Source: an uncultured Clostridia bacterium (GTDB taxonomy: Bacteria > Bacillota > Clostridia > Oscillospirales > Oscillospiraceae). Taken from it: a DNA stretch of 21,477 nt. The notes under the pieces are model-generated. The model was not told the DNA's origin. It saw only the letters and a program-made list of their open reading frames with translations, and ran no database searches. Where the stretch lies: NCBI GenBank assembly GCA_946539175.1, contig CAMNHH010000017.1, positions 1 to 21,477 on the forward strand. The letters run 5' to 3'. The first letter of the stretch is position 1, and the number at the start of each line of letters is the position of its first letter. A program made the translations under genes and the position numbers. Positions 15,092 through 21,477 of this stretch are shown here, piece after piece.

Positions 15092-15437
15092 GCAACCGGG
15101 CCGGACAGCCGCGCGGGACGGTCGAAAGGCCCACCGTGAGGAAAGTCCGGGCTCCACAGGGCAAGGATAACGGGTAACGCCCGCCGAAGGCGACTTCAGG
15201 AAAAGTGCAACAGAAATAGTCCGCTGCGCCCGCCGCAGCAAGGGTGGAAAAGTGAGGTAAGAGCTCACTCGCCGGCTGGAGACTGTCCGGCGCTGTAAAC
15301 TCTATCCGGAGCAACACCGTGGAGGAGACGCATGGCTGGCCCGGCCGTCTCCGGGGAGGTGGCATGGAGCGTGCCGGCAACGGTACGACAAGATAGATGG
15401 CTGTCTAAGACAGAACCCGGCTTACAGACCCGATTGC
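15092..15437 (+). ncRNA. rnpB: RNase P RNA (bacterial, probably type A)
   Basis: The 5' universal core (GAGGAAAGTCCGGGCTCC, about 15138-15155) and the 3' core (GACAGAACCCGGCTTACAG, ending near 15427) of bacterial RNase P RNA are both present, with ACAGAAA (about 15208) and the GGTAAGAGCTCAC segment between them. P1 can be drawn between GCAACCGGG (15092-15100) and CCCGATTGC (15429-15437) with one mismatch, which sets the ends. Length is about 346 nt. This RNA is the catalytic part of the enzyme that trims tRNA 5' ends. Ends are accurate to a few bases. Confidence 0.96.
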
Positions 15438-15440
15438 CGG

Positions 15441-15467
15441 AAGTCCCCGCCCACGGCGGGGACTTTT
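15441..15467 (+). terminator. rnpB terminator
   Basis: Arms AAGTCCCCGCC and GGCGGGGACTT form an 11-bp stem with a 3-base loop (15441-15465), followed by TT before CG. It starts 3 bases past the P1 helix of rnpB. Confidence 0.85.
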
Positions 15468-15503
15468 CGTATAGATCCCCGGGCCCCGGCATAGGCTGTT
15501 CGG

Positions 15504-15929
15504 GTGATGGTTTTGACGATCTCTGTTTCGCCCGGCTTCTGGCTCCTTCTGCTGGCCTTCTGCCTTCTGGACCGCAGCGGCGCGGCGGGGCCGTTCCTGC
15601 TGGCGGCGGGGCTCCATGAGGCGGGACATCTGCTGGCGCTCCATCTGACGGGCATCCCGGTGCTGGCGCTGGAGCTCCGGGGCACCGGGGCCGTGATCCG
15701 GGCGGAGCTGCCGGGAGACCGGCGGGAGGCTCTGGCCCTGGCCGCCGGGCCCGGGCTGAATCTGCTGCTGGCCCTGCTGTTCCGGCGGCTTTGGCCCATG
15801 TTCGGCCTCTGCAGCCTCTGTCTGGGCCTGGCAAACCTCCTCCCCCTGCCCGGACGGGACGGGGGCAGGCTGGCAAATTTATGCCGGAAACGCAAGAATC
15901 CCCTTGCGAAAACGGGGCAGGACTGGTAG
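15504..15929 (+). CDS. Minimal M50 site-2-type membrane metalloprotease (SpoIVFB-like)
   Basis: 141 residues from a GTG at 15504 (an ATG follows directly at 15507); no clear ribosome binding site is seen. The zinc motif HEAGH (His38, Glu39, His42) lies in a hydrophobic helix, and the third ligand is probably Asp119 in NLLPLPGRDGGR, the M50 family's second motif. About four membrane segments: 8-22, 29-48, 75-93 and 97-115. At half the size of Bacillus SpoIVFB (about 290 residues), it keeps the core only, with no CBS domain. Such proteases cut membrane-bound factors; SpoIVFB cleaves pro-sigma K in the mother cell. Whether this one is the partner of SpoIVB at 5493-6476 is inference. It is 37 bases past the rnpB terminator. 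Confidence 0.82.
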   Translation: MMVLTISVSPGFWLLLLAFCLLDRSGAAGPFLLAAGLHEAGHLLALHLTGIPVLALELRGTGAVIRAELPGDRREALALAAGPGLNLLLALLFRRLWPMFGLCSLCLGLANLLPLPGRDGGRLANLCRKRKNPLAKTGQDW

Positions 15930-15946
15930 AATAGAGGCAATCATCC

Positions 15947-16079
15947 ATGAAACAATGAAACCATGAAGCTGTGAAAGCATGAAAACGCTGTGGGAGTTTC
16001 CATTTCTCCGATCTGGAACATGCGTTCAGCTCGTCCCGAAGGGGCGCCGAAATCGTTCCACCGTTTCATCATTTCATCT
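15947..16079. repeat. Inverted-repeat element with 8-bp units (MITE-like)
   Basis: The left end (15947-15986) is five imperfect 8-base units: ATGAAACA, ATGAAACC, ATGAAGCT, GTGAAAGC, ATGAAAAC. The right end, read on the opposite strand from about 16077, is ATGAAATG, ATGAAACG, GTGGAACG. The two ends are therefore inverted relative to each other, around a central part of about 70 bases. It is AT-rich compared with its surroundings and lies in the gap between the M50 protease and the radical SAM gene. A 62-codon minus-strand open frame across it looks like chance. Confidence 0.6.
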
Positions 16080-16127
16080 TCCTCGGCAAATCCCATCCTG
16101 CCTGAACCTGTAAATGAGGTAAATTCC

Positions 16128-17975
16128 ATGAATCAACGAATCGACGCCGCCCTGGCGCGCATTCTGCCCCGGGTGCAGAAGCCGGCCCGCTACGTGGGCG
16201 GCGAATACAATCAGACCGTCAAGGAGCTTTCCGGCGTCGACACCCGGATGGCCTTCTGCTTCCCGGACACCTATGAGATCGGCATGTCCAACCTGGGGCT
16301 GCGGATCCTCTACGGCATCGTGAACCGGATGGAGGGGGTCTGGTGCGAGCGGGTCTTCACCCCCTGGGGGGATATGGAGGACGAGATGCGGGCCGCCGGA
16401 CTGCCCCTCTTTGCTCTGGAGAGCCACGACCCGGTGGGCGATTTCGATCTGATCGCCTTCTCCGTGGGTTATGAGATGAGCTACACCAACATTCTGACCA
16501 TGCTGGATCTGGCGGGGATCCCCCTCCGGGCGGCGGATCGGAAGGGTTTGCATCACATTGTTTTCGCGGGAGGGGCCTGCACCTACAATCCGGAGCCCCT
16601 GGCGGACTTCATGGACTTTTTCTCCCTGGGCGAGGGGGAGGAGAGCACCGTGGAGATCGTCAACTGCTACCGAAGCGCCAAACGGCGGGGCCTTTCCAAG
16701 GAGGAATTTCTGTGGGAGCTGGGGAAGATCCCCGGGGTCTACGTGCCCTCCCACTACGTTCACAGTTACAAGCCCGACGGCACGCTGGAGGCCATCACGC
16801 CCCTGGCCGGTGCCCCGGAAAAGGTGACCAAGCGCATCGTCCAGGACCTGGACAAGGCATGGTACCCCACGGAACCCATCGTGCCCATGACGGAGATCGT
16901 CCACGACCGGATGAATCTGGAGGTGATGCGGGGCTGCATCCGGGGCTGCCGCTTCTGCCAGGCGGGCTACACCTACCGGCCCGTCCGGCCCCGGAAACCG
17001 GAAACCCTGTATGAGCAGGCGGTCCACGCCCTGGAATTCTCCGGGGACAGCGAGATCACCCTCTCCTCCCTCTCCACCTCCGACTACAAGTATCTGGAGC
17101 CCCTGACGGACCGGCTGACGGAGTACTGCGCCGCCCGGAACATCAACATGTCGGTGCCCTCCCTGCGGGCGGACAATTTCTCCCGGGATCTGATGCTGAA
17201 GCTGCAGAAGGTGCGGAAAAGCGGTCTCACCTTCGCCCCGGAGGCGGGGACCCAGCGGCTGCGGGACGCCATCAACAAGAACGTCACCGAGGAGGACATC
17301 CTCAAGACCTGCGAGATTGCCTTTGCCGGGGGCTGGAACAACGTGAAGCTCTACTTCATGCTGGGGCTGCCCACGGAGACCGACGAGGACGTGATCGGCA
17401 TCGGGGATCTGGTCTACAAGATCTACAACACCTGGAAGGCCCACGCCGCCAACAAGAAGCGGGGCGTCCGCATCCACGTGGCCACCGCCTTCTTCGTGCC
17501 CAAGCCCTTCACCGGCTTCCAGTGGGAGCGGCAGATCACGCCGGAGGAGTATCTGCGGCGCTGCAGGCTTTTGAAGGAGCACATGAACAACAAGAGCGTG
17601 GAGTACAACTACCACGAGGCCAAGCTCTCGGAGCTGGAGGCGGTGCTGGCCCGGGGCGACCGGCGGCTGGGAGCCGTCATTGAGGCCGCCTGGCGGCGGG
17701 GCGCCAAGCTGGACGGCTGGATGGAATACTTTGACTACGACAAGTGGATCGCGGCTCTGGACGAATGCGGCATTGACCGGCACTTCTACACCACCCGGGG
17801 CTTCGGATCCGATGAGATCCTGCCCTGGGACAGCATCGACCCCGGCGTTTCCAAGCGCTTTCTGCTGCGGGAACGGGAACGGGCCTACCGGAGCGAAATC
17901 ACCCCCGACTGTCGCCATGGCTGCGCGGGCTGCGGCGCCAACCGGCTGCTGGAATGCGGGGTGTGCGACCCCTGA
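16128..17975 (+). CDS. Radical SAM protein, TIGR03960 type (partner of DUF2344)
   Basis: 615 residues; the ATG at 16128 has GAGGT seven bases upstream, and an in-frame extension to 15990 would run through the repeat element. The N-terminal ~250 residues form a domain like the B12-binding-type fold (MSNLGLRILYGIVNR, FSVGYEMSYTNIL, FAGGACTYNPEP). The radical SAM core starts at the iron-sulfur motif Cys270-x3-Cys274-x2-Cys277 (GCIRGCRFCQAG), followed by a TIM-barrel-like part with SLSTSDYKYLEPL and FAPEAGTQRLRDAINKNVTE. The C-terminus is Cys-rich (DCRHGCAGCGANRLLECGVC), probably a second metal site. Length and order fit TIGR03960. Its reaction is not known to me; it is nearly always paired with a DUF2344 protein, as here. 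Confidence 0.92.
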   Translation: MNQRIDAALARILPRVQKPARYVGGEYNQTVKELSGVDTRMAFCFPDTYEIGMSNLGLRILYGIVNRMEGVWCERVFTPWGDMEDEMRAAGLPLFALESHDPVGDFDLIAFSVGYEMSYTNILTMLDLAGIPLRAADRKGLHHIVFAGGACTYNPEPLADFMDFFSLGEGEESTVEIVNCYRSAKRRGLSKEEFLWELGKIPGVYVPSHYVHSYKPDGTLEAITPLAGAPEKVTKRIVQDLDKAWYPTEPIVPMTEIVHDRMNLEVMRGCIRGCRFCQAGYTYRPVRPRKPETLYEQAVHALEFSGDSEITLSSLSTSDYKYLEPLTDRLTEYCAARNINMSVPSLRADNFSRDLMLKLQKVRKSGLTFAPEAGTQRLRDAINKNVTEEDILKTCEIAFAGGWNNVKLYFMLGLPTETDEDVIGIGDLVYKIYNTWKAHAANKKRGVRIHVATAFFVPKPFTGFQWERQITPEEYLRRCRLLKEHMNNKSVEYNYHEAKLSELEAVLARGDRRLGAVIEAAWRRGAKLDGWMEYFDYDKWIAALDECGIDRHFYTTRGFGSDEILPWDSIDPGVSKRFLLRERERAYRSEITPDCRHGCAGCGANRLLECGVCDP

Positions 17976-18016
17976 CCAGCCGTAGGGGTGCTCATGGAGC
18001 GCCCGCCGTCCACACA

Positions 18017-18189
18017 CAATTGAAAGTTGAAAATTGATAATTGAAAATGTCGGTGTCTTTCAAATTGCCATTTGAAAGATGAAAACAGAATTAGAGCTCC
18101 CGATCCTTCCGGTCTTTTCAAATTCATTTTGCAGATGGCAATCTGCAAAATACCCTCATTTTCAATTCTCAACTTTCAATTCTCAATTC
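18017..18189. repeat. Inverted-repeat element with 7-bp units and two internal hairpins (MITE-like)
   Basis: The left arm (18020-18049) is four heptamers TTGAAAG, TTGAAAA, TTGATAA, TTGAAAA then TG. The right arm (18157-18186), read on the other strand, is TTGAGAA, TTGAAAG, TTGAGAA, TTGAAAA then TG. Inside are two perfect hairpins: 10-bp stem TCTTTCAAAT with loop TGCC (18056-18079), and 11-bp stem ATTTTGCAGAT with loop GGCA (18126-18151). The loops are complementary to each other. The element is strongly AT-rich and sits between two genes that normally adjoin. Confidence 0.75.
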
Positions 18190-18223
18190 CGACGATAATC
18201 GACTGTCTGACGAGGGGGATACC

Positions 18224-18946
18224 ATGTCAAGATTATTATTCGCAAAAGAAGGGGCGGCGATCTGGTCCTCCCATTTGGATCTGATGCGGGCGCTGATGCG
18301 GAGCTTCCGTCGGGCGGGCATCGACCTGAAGCACAGCCAGGGCTTCACCCCCCACCCGGAGCTGTCCATTCTGATGCCCCTGTCCGTGGGGGTGGAGAGC
18401 CAGTGCGAGATCGCGGAGTTCACCCTGGCGGAGGGCTGCGTCCTGCCGCCGGAGGAGATCGTCTCCCGGCTGAACCCGGTACTCCCCGCGGGCATCCGGG
18501 CCCTGGACTGCTGGGAGGGGGGCAGGAAGGCCGGAAAGCTGGCCTGGCTGCGGGCAAGGCTGACCCTGGCCTATGAGGAATCAGAGGCCAGGGATCCGGG
18601 ATCTGGAGACGGGGGGGCGGATTCCCCGACCCCGCCGCGCTCCGCGCAGAACGACAGGCTCGAGGCGCTGCGGGAGCTCTTTGCCCGGCCGTCTCTGACG
18701 GTGGAGAAGCACAGCAAAAAGGGTCCCGTGGAAACAGACATCGCGCCGATGATCCGGGAGCTGACGGTCTCCGCCGCGGCGGGGGACGCCGTTGTGATCG
18801 AGGCCGTGGTGGCGGCCCAGAATCCCACCCTCAATCCCCTGCTGCTGGTAACGGCCATTGAGACCCGGCTGCCGGAATACAAGCCGGCGCAGGTCCGGTG
18901 CCGTCGGCTGGAGCTCTACGACGAAGACATGCAGGTTTTCAGATGA
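18224..18946 (+). CDS. DUF2344 radical SAM-linked protein (TIGR03936)
   Basis: 240 residues, ATG at 18224 with GAGGGG about 5 bases upstream. The start (MSRLLFAKEGAAIWSSHLDLMRALMRSFRRAGID) and the GFTPHPELSILMPLSVGVES segment are hallmarks of DUF2344; the C-terminal VAAQNPTLNPLLL and the final RRLELYDED fit as well. A Gly/Asp/Pro-rich low-complexity stretch at about 124-143 looks like a linker or insertion. The family is found next to, or fused with, the TIGR03960 radical SAM protein, and often before RNase G and ribosomal protein genes. Here a repeat element of about 170 bases separates it from its partner and nothing of the RNase G region follows. The function is unknown. Confidence 0.9.
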   Translation: MSRLLFAKEGAAIWSSHLDLMRALMRSFRRAGIDLKHSQGFTPHPELSILMPLSVGVESQCEIAEFTLAEGCVLPPEEIVSRLNPVLPAGIRALDCWEGGRKAGKLAWLRARLTLAYEESEARDPGSGDGGADSPTPPRSAQNDRLEALRELFARPSLTVEKHSKKGPVETDIAPMIRELTVSAAAGDAVVIEAVVAAQNPTLNPLLLVTAIETRLPEYKPAQVRCRRLELYDEDMQVFR

Positions 18947-18966
18947 TACCTTTCCCCTTCCGGGGA

Positions 18967-19003
18967 AAAACCGGGCGCGGCCATTTGGACCGCGTCCGGT
19001 TTT
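18967..19003 (+). terminator. Terminator after the DUF2344 gene
   Basis: Arms AAAACCGGGCGCGGCC and GGACCGCGTCCGGTTTT pair with a G-T pair and a one-base bulge, loop of about 4 bases, then TTTTCCTTTG. The gene ahead ends at 18946 and the next gene is convergent (19019). A smaller hairpin (TTTCCCC/GGGGAAA) lies just before it. Confidence 0.8.
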
Positions 19004-19018
19004 CCTTTGTTCGTCCCC

Positions 19019-20068
19019 CTATTGCCCGGCCCTGGCGGCCTTTTCCAGCAGACGGGTCCGCTCCGCCTTGGCCAGCTGCAGCTCCACCTCTTCCGTGAGG
19101 CCCCATTCCTGCTCCAGCAGGGCCACGATGCGGTCACAGGTCTGGGCGGCCCTCCGGTAATCTCCCCGGATCTCCCAGATGTCCGAGATGGCCTTGAGCT
19201 CGTCCTGGAAGCGGGGCCGCCGGGGCTCCAGCTCAAAGGATCGCTCATAGAGGGCGATGGCCCTGTCGTAGTCGCACTTGGCGGCGTAGTACTGGGCGGC
19301 CTCGAAGAGCCAGACGAAGTCGTCCGGGTACCGCCGGCCCAGCTCCTCGATGATCCGGTCCGCCGCCGGCGCGTCGAAGCGGGCCAGGGCGATGTAGGCC
19401 CGGTAGACGCCCACGTGGACGGGGTTGACGTTGGGCAGGGCGGCGTAGCGTTCCAGCAGGGCCTCCGCCTCGTCTGCCCGGTGATCCGCCAGCAGATTGT
19501 CAAAGAGATAGGCGTAGGGCAGCTCCTGCTCGGGGTTCGCCTCCACCAGCTCCCGGTAGAAGTCCACGGCCTTGTGGTGATTGGCGATGTTCCAGTCCCA
19601 GGCCGCGTGTCCCTCGGCCATTTGCAGCATGTACTGGCAGTTTTTTTCGCCGGGAGCCCTGCGGATGGCCTCCTTGGCCCAGCGCCTGACCCGCTCCGCG
19701 TCGGCGTACATCCGGTGCCAGTAGAGGTAGGCCAGCAGCTCCGTGGCCCGCTTTTCATGGGCTTTGTCGCCAAGCTGCTCCTTCAGGAAGTCCTCGTACT
19801 CCCGGAAGAGCTCCTGGGGCAGGTTCTTCTCCATGTCCAGGCTGTTTTCGATGCGGTTCAGCCGCTGCTCGGCACTGAGATCGAAGAGCTCGTCGATGCT
19901 GACGCCGAAGCGCTCCGCCAGCCGGGGCAGCAGGGTGATGTCCGGCATGGCGGCGCCGGTCTCCCACTTGGACACCGCCTGGGCGCCGAGGCCCAGCTGC
20001 TCCGCCAGCTGCTCCTGGGTCAGCCCCGCCTTAAAGCGCAGCTGCCGGATCTTTTTTCCGAATTCCAT
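19019..20068 (-). CDS. XRE-family transcriptional regulator with TPR-like body
   Basis: 349 residues. The start at 20068 (MEFGKKIRQLR) is chosen because AGGAGG lies 8 bases upstream; the ATG at 20143 lies upstream of the predicted promoter. Residues 1-62 are an HTH_3 domain (LRFKAGLTQEQLAEQLGLGAQAVSKWE..., DITLLPRLAERFGVSIDELF). Residues about 80-330 are helical with repeated patterns of TPR type (for example AIALYERSFELEPRRPRF and EAEALLERYAALPNVNP). That layout is found in regulators that bind a peptide or protein in the repeat part, although many clostridial copies are uncharacterised. It is single, with its own promoter. No target operator was identified. No secreted peptide gene was found next to it. 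Confidence 0.88.
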   Translation of the reverse strand: MEFGKKIRQLRFKAGLTQEQLAEQLGLGAQAVSKWETGAAMPDITLLPRLAERFGVSIDELFDLSAEQRLNRIENSLDMEKNLPQELFREYEDFLKEQLGDKAHEKRATELLAYLYWHRMYADAERVRRWAKEAIRRAPGEKNCQYMLQMAEGHAAWDWNIANHHKAVDFYRELVEANPEQELPYAYLFDNLLADHRADEAEALLERYAALPNVNPVHVGVYRAYIALARFDAPAADRIIEELGRRYPDDFVWLFEAAQYYAAKCDYDRAIALYERSFELEPRRPRFQDELKAISDIWEIRGDYRRAAQTCDRIVALLEQEWGLTEEVELQLAKAERTRLLEKAARAGQ

Positions 20069-20110
20069 TCTGGATTCCTCCTTTTTTCGCCGCTGTTTGC
20101 TTGCAGGCTT

Positions 20111-20139
20111 ATCATAGCGGAAGCCGGGCGAAAAAGCAA
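20111..20139 (-). promoter_or_regulatory. Promoter of the XRE regulator gene
   Basis: The minus strand reads TTGCTT (20139-20134), a 17-base spacer and TATGAT (20116-20111). The spacing is ideal and each box matches at four or five of six positions. The leader is about 35 nt. Confidence 0.65.
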
Positions 20140-20180
20140 GCAACCCGTCTGCGAGTTCGCCCGCCTGTCGGGCGAGAAGG

Positions 20181-20224
20181 AAAAACCGGCGGCGGGCGCC
20201 TGTGTCAGGGGCGCCCGCCGCCGG
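20181..20224 (-). terminator. Terminator of the DUF1846 gene
   Basis: Arms CCGGCGGCGGGCGCC and GGCGCCCGCCGCCGG form a perfect 15-bp stem around a 9-base loop, followed on the minus strand by five T. It starts 6 bases past the stop codon at 20231. Confidence 0.95.
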
Positions 20225-20230
20225 ACTGCT

Positions 20231-21477
20231 TCAGCGGTGGAACAGATTCTTGCTCTGGTACTTGGGGGTGCAGGTGACCCGCATGCCCAGACGCTTGTAG
20301 GTGGCGGCATCCTGCTCCCCCAGGATCACGGTGGAGTGGACCTCGCATTCCCGGAGCCGGGTCAACTTCTTCATGGCCTTGGCGGCGTACTCGTCGGTGG
20401 CGGCGGAGATGGCCAGGGCAATCAGGATCTCATCGGAGTGGAGCCGGGGATTCTTGCCGCCCAGATACTTGGTCTTGAGGCTCTGGATGGGCTCGATGGC
20501 CTCCCGGGAGACCAGGTGCCGGGGGTGCTCGATGTGGGCCAGGGACTTCACCGCGTTCAGCAGGGCTGCGGCGGCGGGGCCCATGAGCTCGGACATACCG
20601 CCGATGACCAACTCGCCGTTGGGCAGGTGGATGCAGACGGCGGGCTCGCCGGTCTCCTCCTCCGCCTGGGTTGCCCGGGCCACCACGGGCCGGATGGCCG
20701 GGGTGACGGAGGCCTGCTTCATCAGCAGCTCCAGCTTGAAGACGGTCTCGTCGCTGCCGGTGCCCTTCCGCTGGTCGCAGAGTGCGTCATAGTAGCGGCG
20801 GACGATCTCCTGGCGGGAGGCCTCGCAGACCACGTCGTCATCCACGATGCAGTTGCCCACCATGTTGACGCCCATGTCCGTGGGGGACTTGTAGGGGCAG
20901 CTGCCCATGATCTTCTCGAAAATGGCCTGCAGGACGGGGAAGACCTCCACGTCCCGGTTGTAATTCACCGTGGTCTCCCCGTAGGCAGCCAGGTGGAAGG
21001 GGTCGATCATATTCACGTCGTTGAGATCCGCGGTGGCGGCCTCGTAGGCCAGGTTCACCGGGTGCTTCAGCGGCAGGTTCCAGATGGGGAAGGTCTCGAA
21101 TTTGGCGTAGCCCGCGCTCTCCCCCCGCTCATAGTGGTGGTAGAGCTGGCTCAGGCAGGTGGCCATCTTGCCGGAGCCGGGACCCGGGGCCGTCACCACC
21201 ACCAGGGGCTTGCTGGTCTCGATGAAGTCGTTTTTGCCGTAGCCCTCGGCGGAGACGATCCTGGTGATGTTGTGGGGATAGCCCTCGATGGGATAATGCG
21301 TGTAGACCTTGATGCCCAGGTGCTCCAGGCGGCGGCGGAAGGCGTCCGCGGCGCCCTGGCCGGAATACTGGGTGATGACCACGCTGCCCACGTAGAGCTT
21401 CTCCGCCCGGAAGGCGTCGATCAGCCGGAGCACGTCCTCGTCGTAGGTGATGCCCAGATCGCCCCGGACCTTGTTCT
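20231..21477 (-). CDS. DUF1846 family protein, N-terminus beyond the window
   Basis: About 415 residues are visible; the frame is open to the right edge (NKVRGDLGITYDEDVLRLIDAFRAEKLYVGS at the edge is split as NKVRGDLGITYDED and VLRLIDAF...). Full-length members are about 490-500 residues, so roughly 80 are missing. Recognisable family segments include VVITQYSGQGAADAFRRRL, YPHNITRIVSAEGYGKND, the glycine-rich VVTAPGPGSGKMATCLSQLY, which resembles a nucleotide-binding loop, and DPFHLAAYGETTVNYNRDVE. No signal peptide or membrane helix is seen in the visible part. Structures of the family exist but I know of no settled enzymatic role. The gene stands alone, with a strong terminator. Confidence 0.9.
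   Translation of the reverse strand, partial: NKVRGDLGITYDEDVLRLIDAFRAEKLYVGSVVITQYSGQGAADAFRRRLEHLGIKVYTHYPIEGYPHNITRIVSAEGYGKNDFIETSKPLVVVTAPGPGSGKMATCLSQLYHHYERGESAGYAKFETFPIWNLPLKHPVNLAYEAATADLNDVNMIDPFHLAAYGETTVNYNRDVEVFPVLQAIFEKIMGSCPYKSPTDMGVNMVGNCIVDDDVVCEASRQEIVRRYYDALCDQRKGTGSDETVFKLELLMKQASVTPAIRPVVARATQAEEETGEPAVCIHLPNGELVIGGMSELMGPAAAALLNAVKSLAHIEHPRHLVSREAIEPIQSLKTKYLGGKNPRLHSDEILIALAISAATDEYAAKAMKKLTRLRECEVHSTVILGEQDAATYKRLGMRVTCTPKYQSKNLFHR

Noticed and set aside
15265..15948. Minus-strand open frame over rnpB and the M50 gene
   Set aside because: It covers a structured RNA gene and has a Pro/Arg/Ala-rich chance composition.
15941..16129. Small minus-strand open frame of 62 codons
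   Set aside because: It lies mostly within the 8-bp-unit repeat element and has no ribosome binding site.
16074..18017. Minus-strand open frame of 647 codons opposite the radical SAM gene
   Set aside because: The plus-strand frame has clear radical SAM motifs; the antisense frame is composition driven and runs into the repeat elements.

Overview
The window looks like chromosome of a high-GC, spore-forming Firmicute, most likely a gut clostridium of the Oscillospirales type. This is inferred from a SpoIVB-type sporulation protease, strong AGGAGG-like ribosome binding sites, DUF6465 and DUF1846 proteins, a secreted papain-like protease with InlB-type repeats, and the radical SAM/DUF2344 pair typical of clostridia. 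GC content is high throughout, with a few AT-rich intergenic islands. No species can be named from the sequence alone.

Layout, left to right. Bases 1-4271 (minus) hold most of a very large secreted C1A cysteine protease whose C-terminus runs off the left edge. A decayed small gene (about 4476-4869) and a DUF6465 gene follow on the minus strand. spoIVB (5493-6476, plus) converges on a minus-strand run from 10965 down to 6504. In transcription order that run is a Wzz-like chain-length/modulator protein, a tyrosine autokinase, a PHP-type tyrosine phosphatase, an ABC ATPase, its permease and a small membrane protein. It looks like a phosphorelay-style capsule control module without any glycosyltransferases, followed by an exporter. 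Upstream, after a strong terminator whose T-tract doubles as the -35 region of the next promoter, lie two minus-strand genes for complex I/Mrp-type proton-channel subunits (14818-13349 and 13259-11082). The second carries a striking 72-bp tandem repeat in its C-terminal tail.

On the plus strand, rnpB (about 15092-15437) has a near-consensus promoter and its own terminator, and is followed by a minimal M50 (SpoIVFB-like) membrane protease. The radical SAM (TIGR03960-type) gene and its partner DUF2344 gene come next. Two AT-rich inverted-repeat elements sit on either side of the radical SAM gene: one before it (15947-16079, 8-bp units) and one between it and DUF2344 (18017-18189, 7-bp units plus two internal hairpins with complementary loops). 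The right end (minus) has an XRE-family regulator with a TPR-like body and a partial DUF1846 gene cut by the window edge.

No CRISPR array, tRNA, integrase, transposase or complete novel defence system was found. The best candidates for something undescribed are the two short-period inverted-repeat elements, the 72-bp repeat array in the antiporter-like gene, the orphan pair of proton-channel subunits, and the tyrosine-kinase module without a polysaccharide locus.
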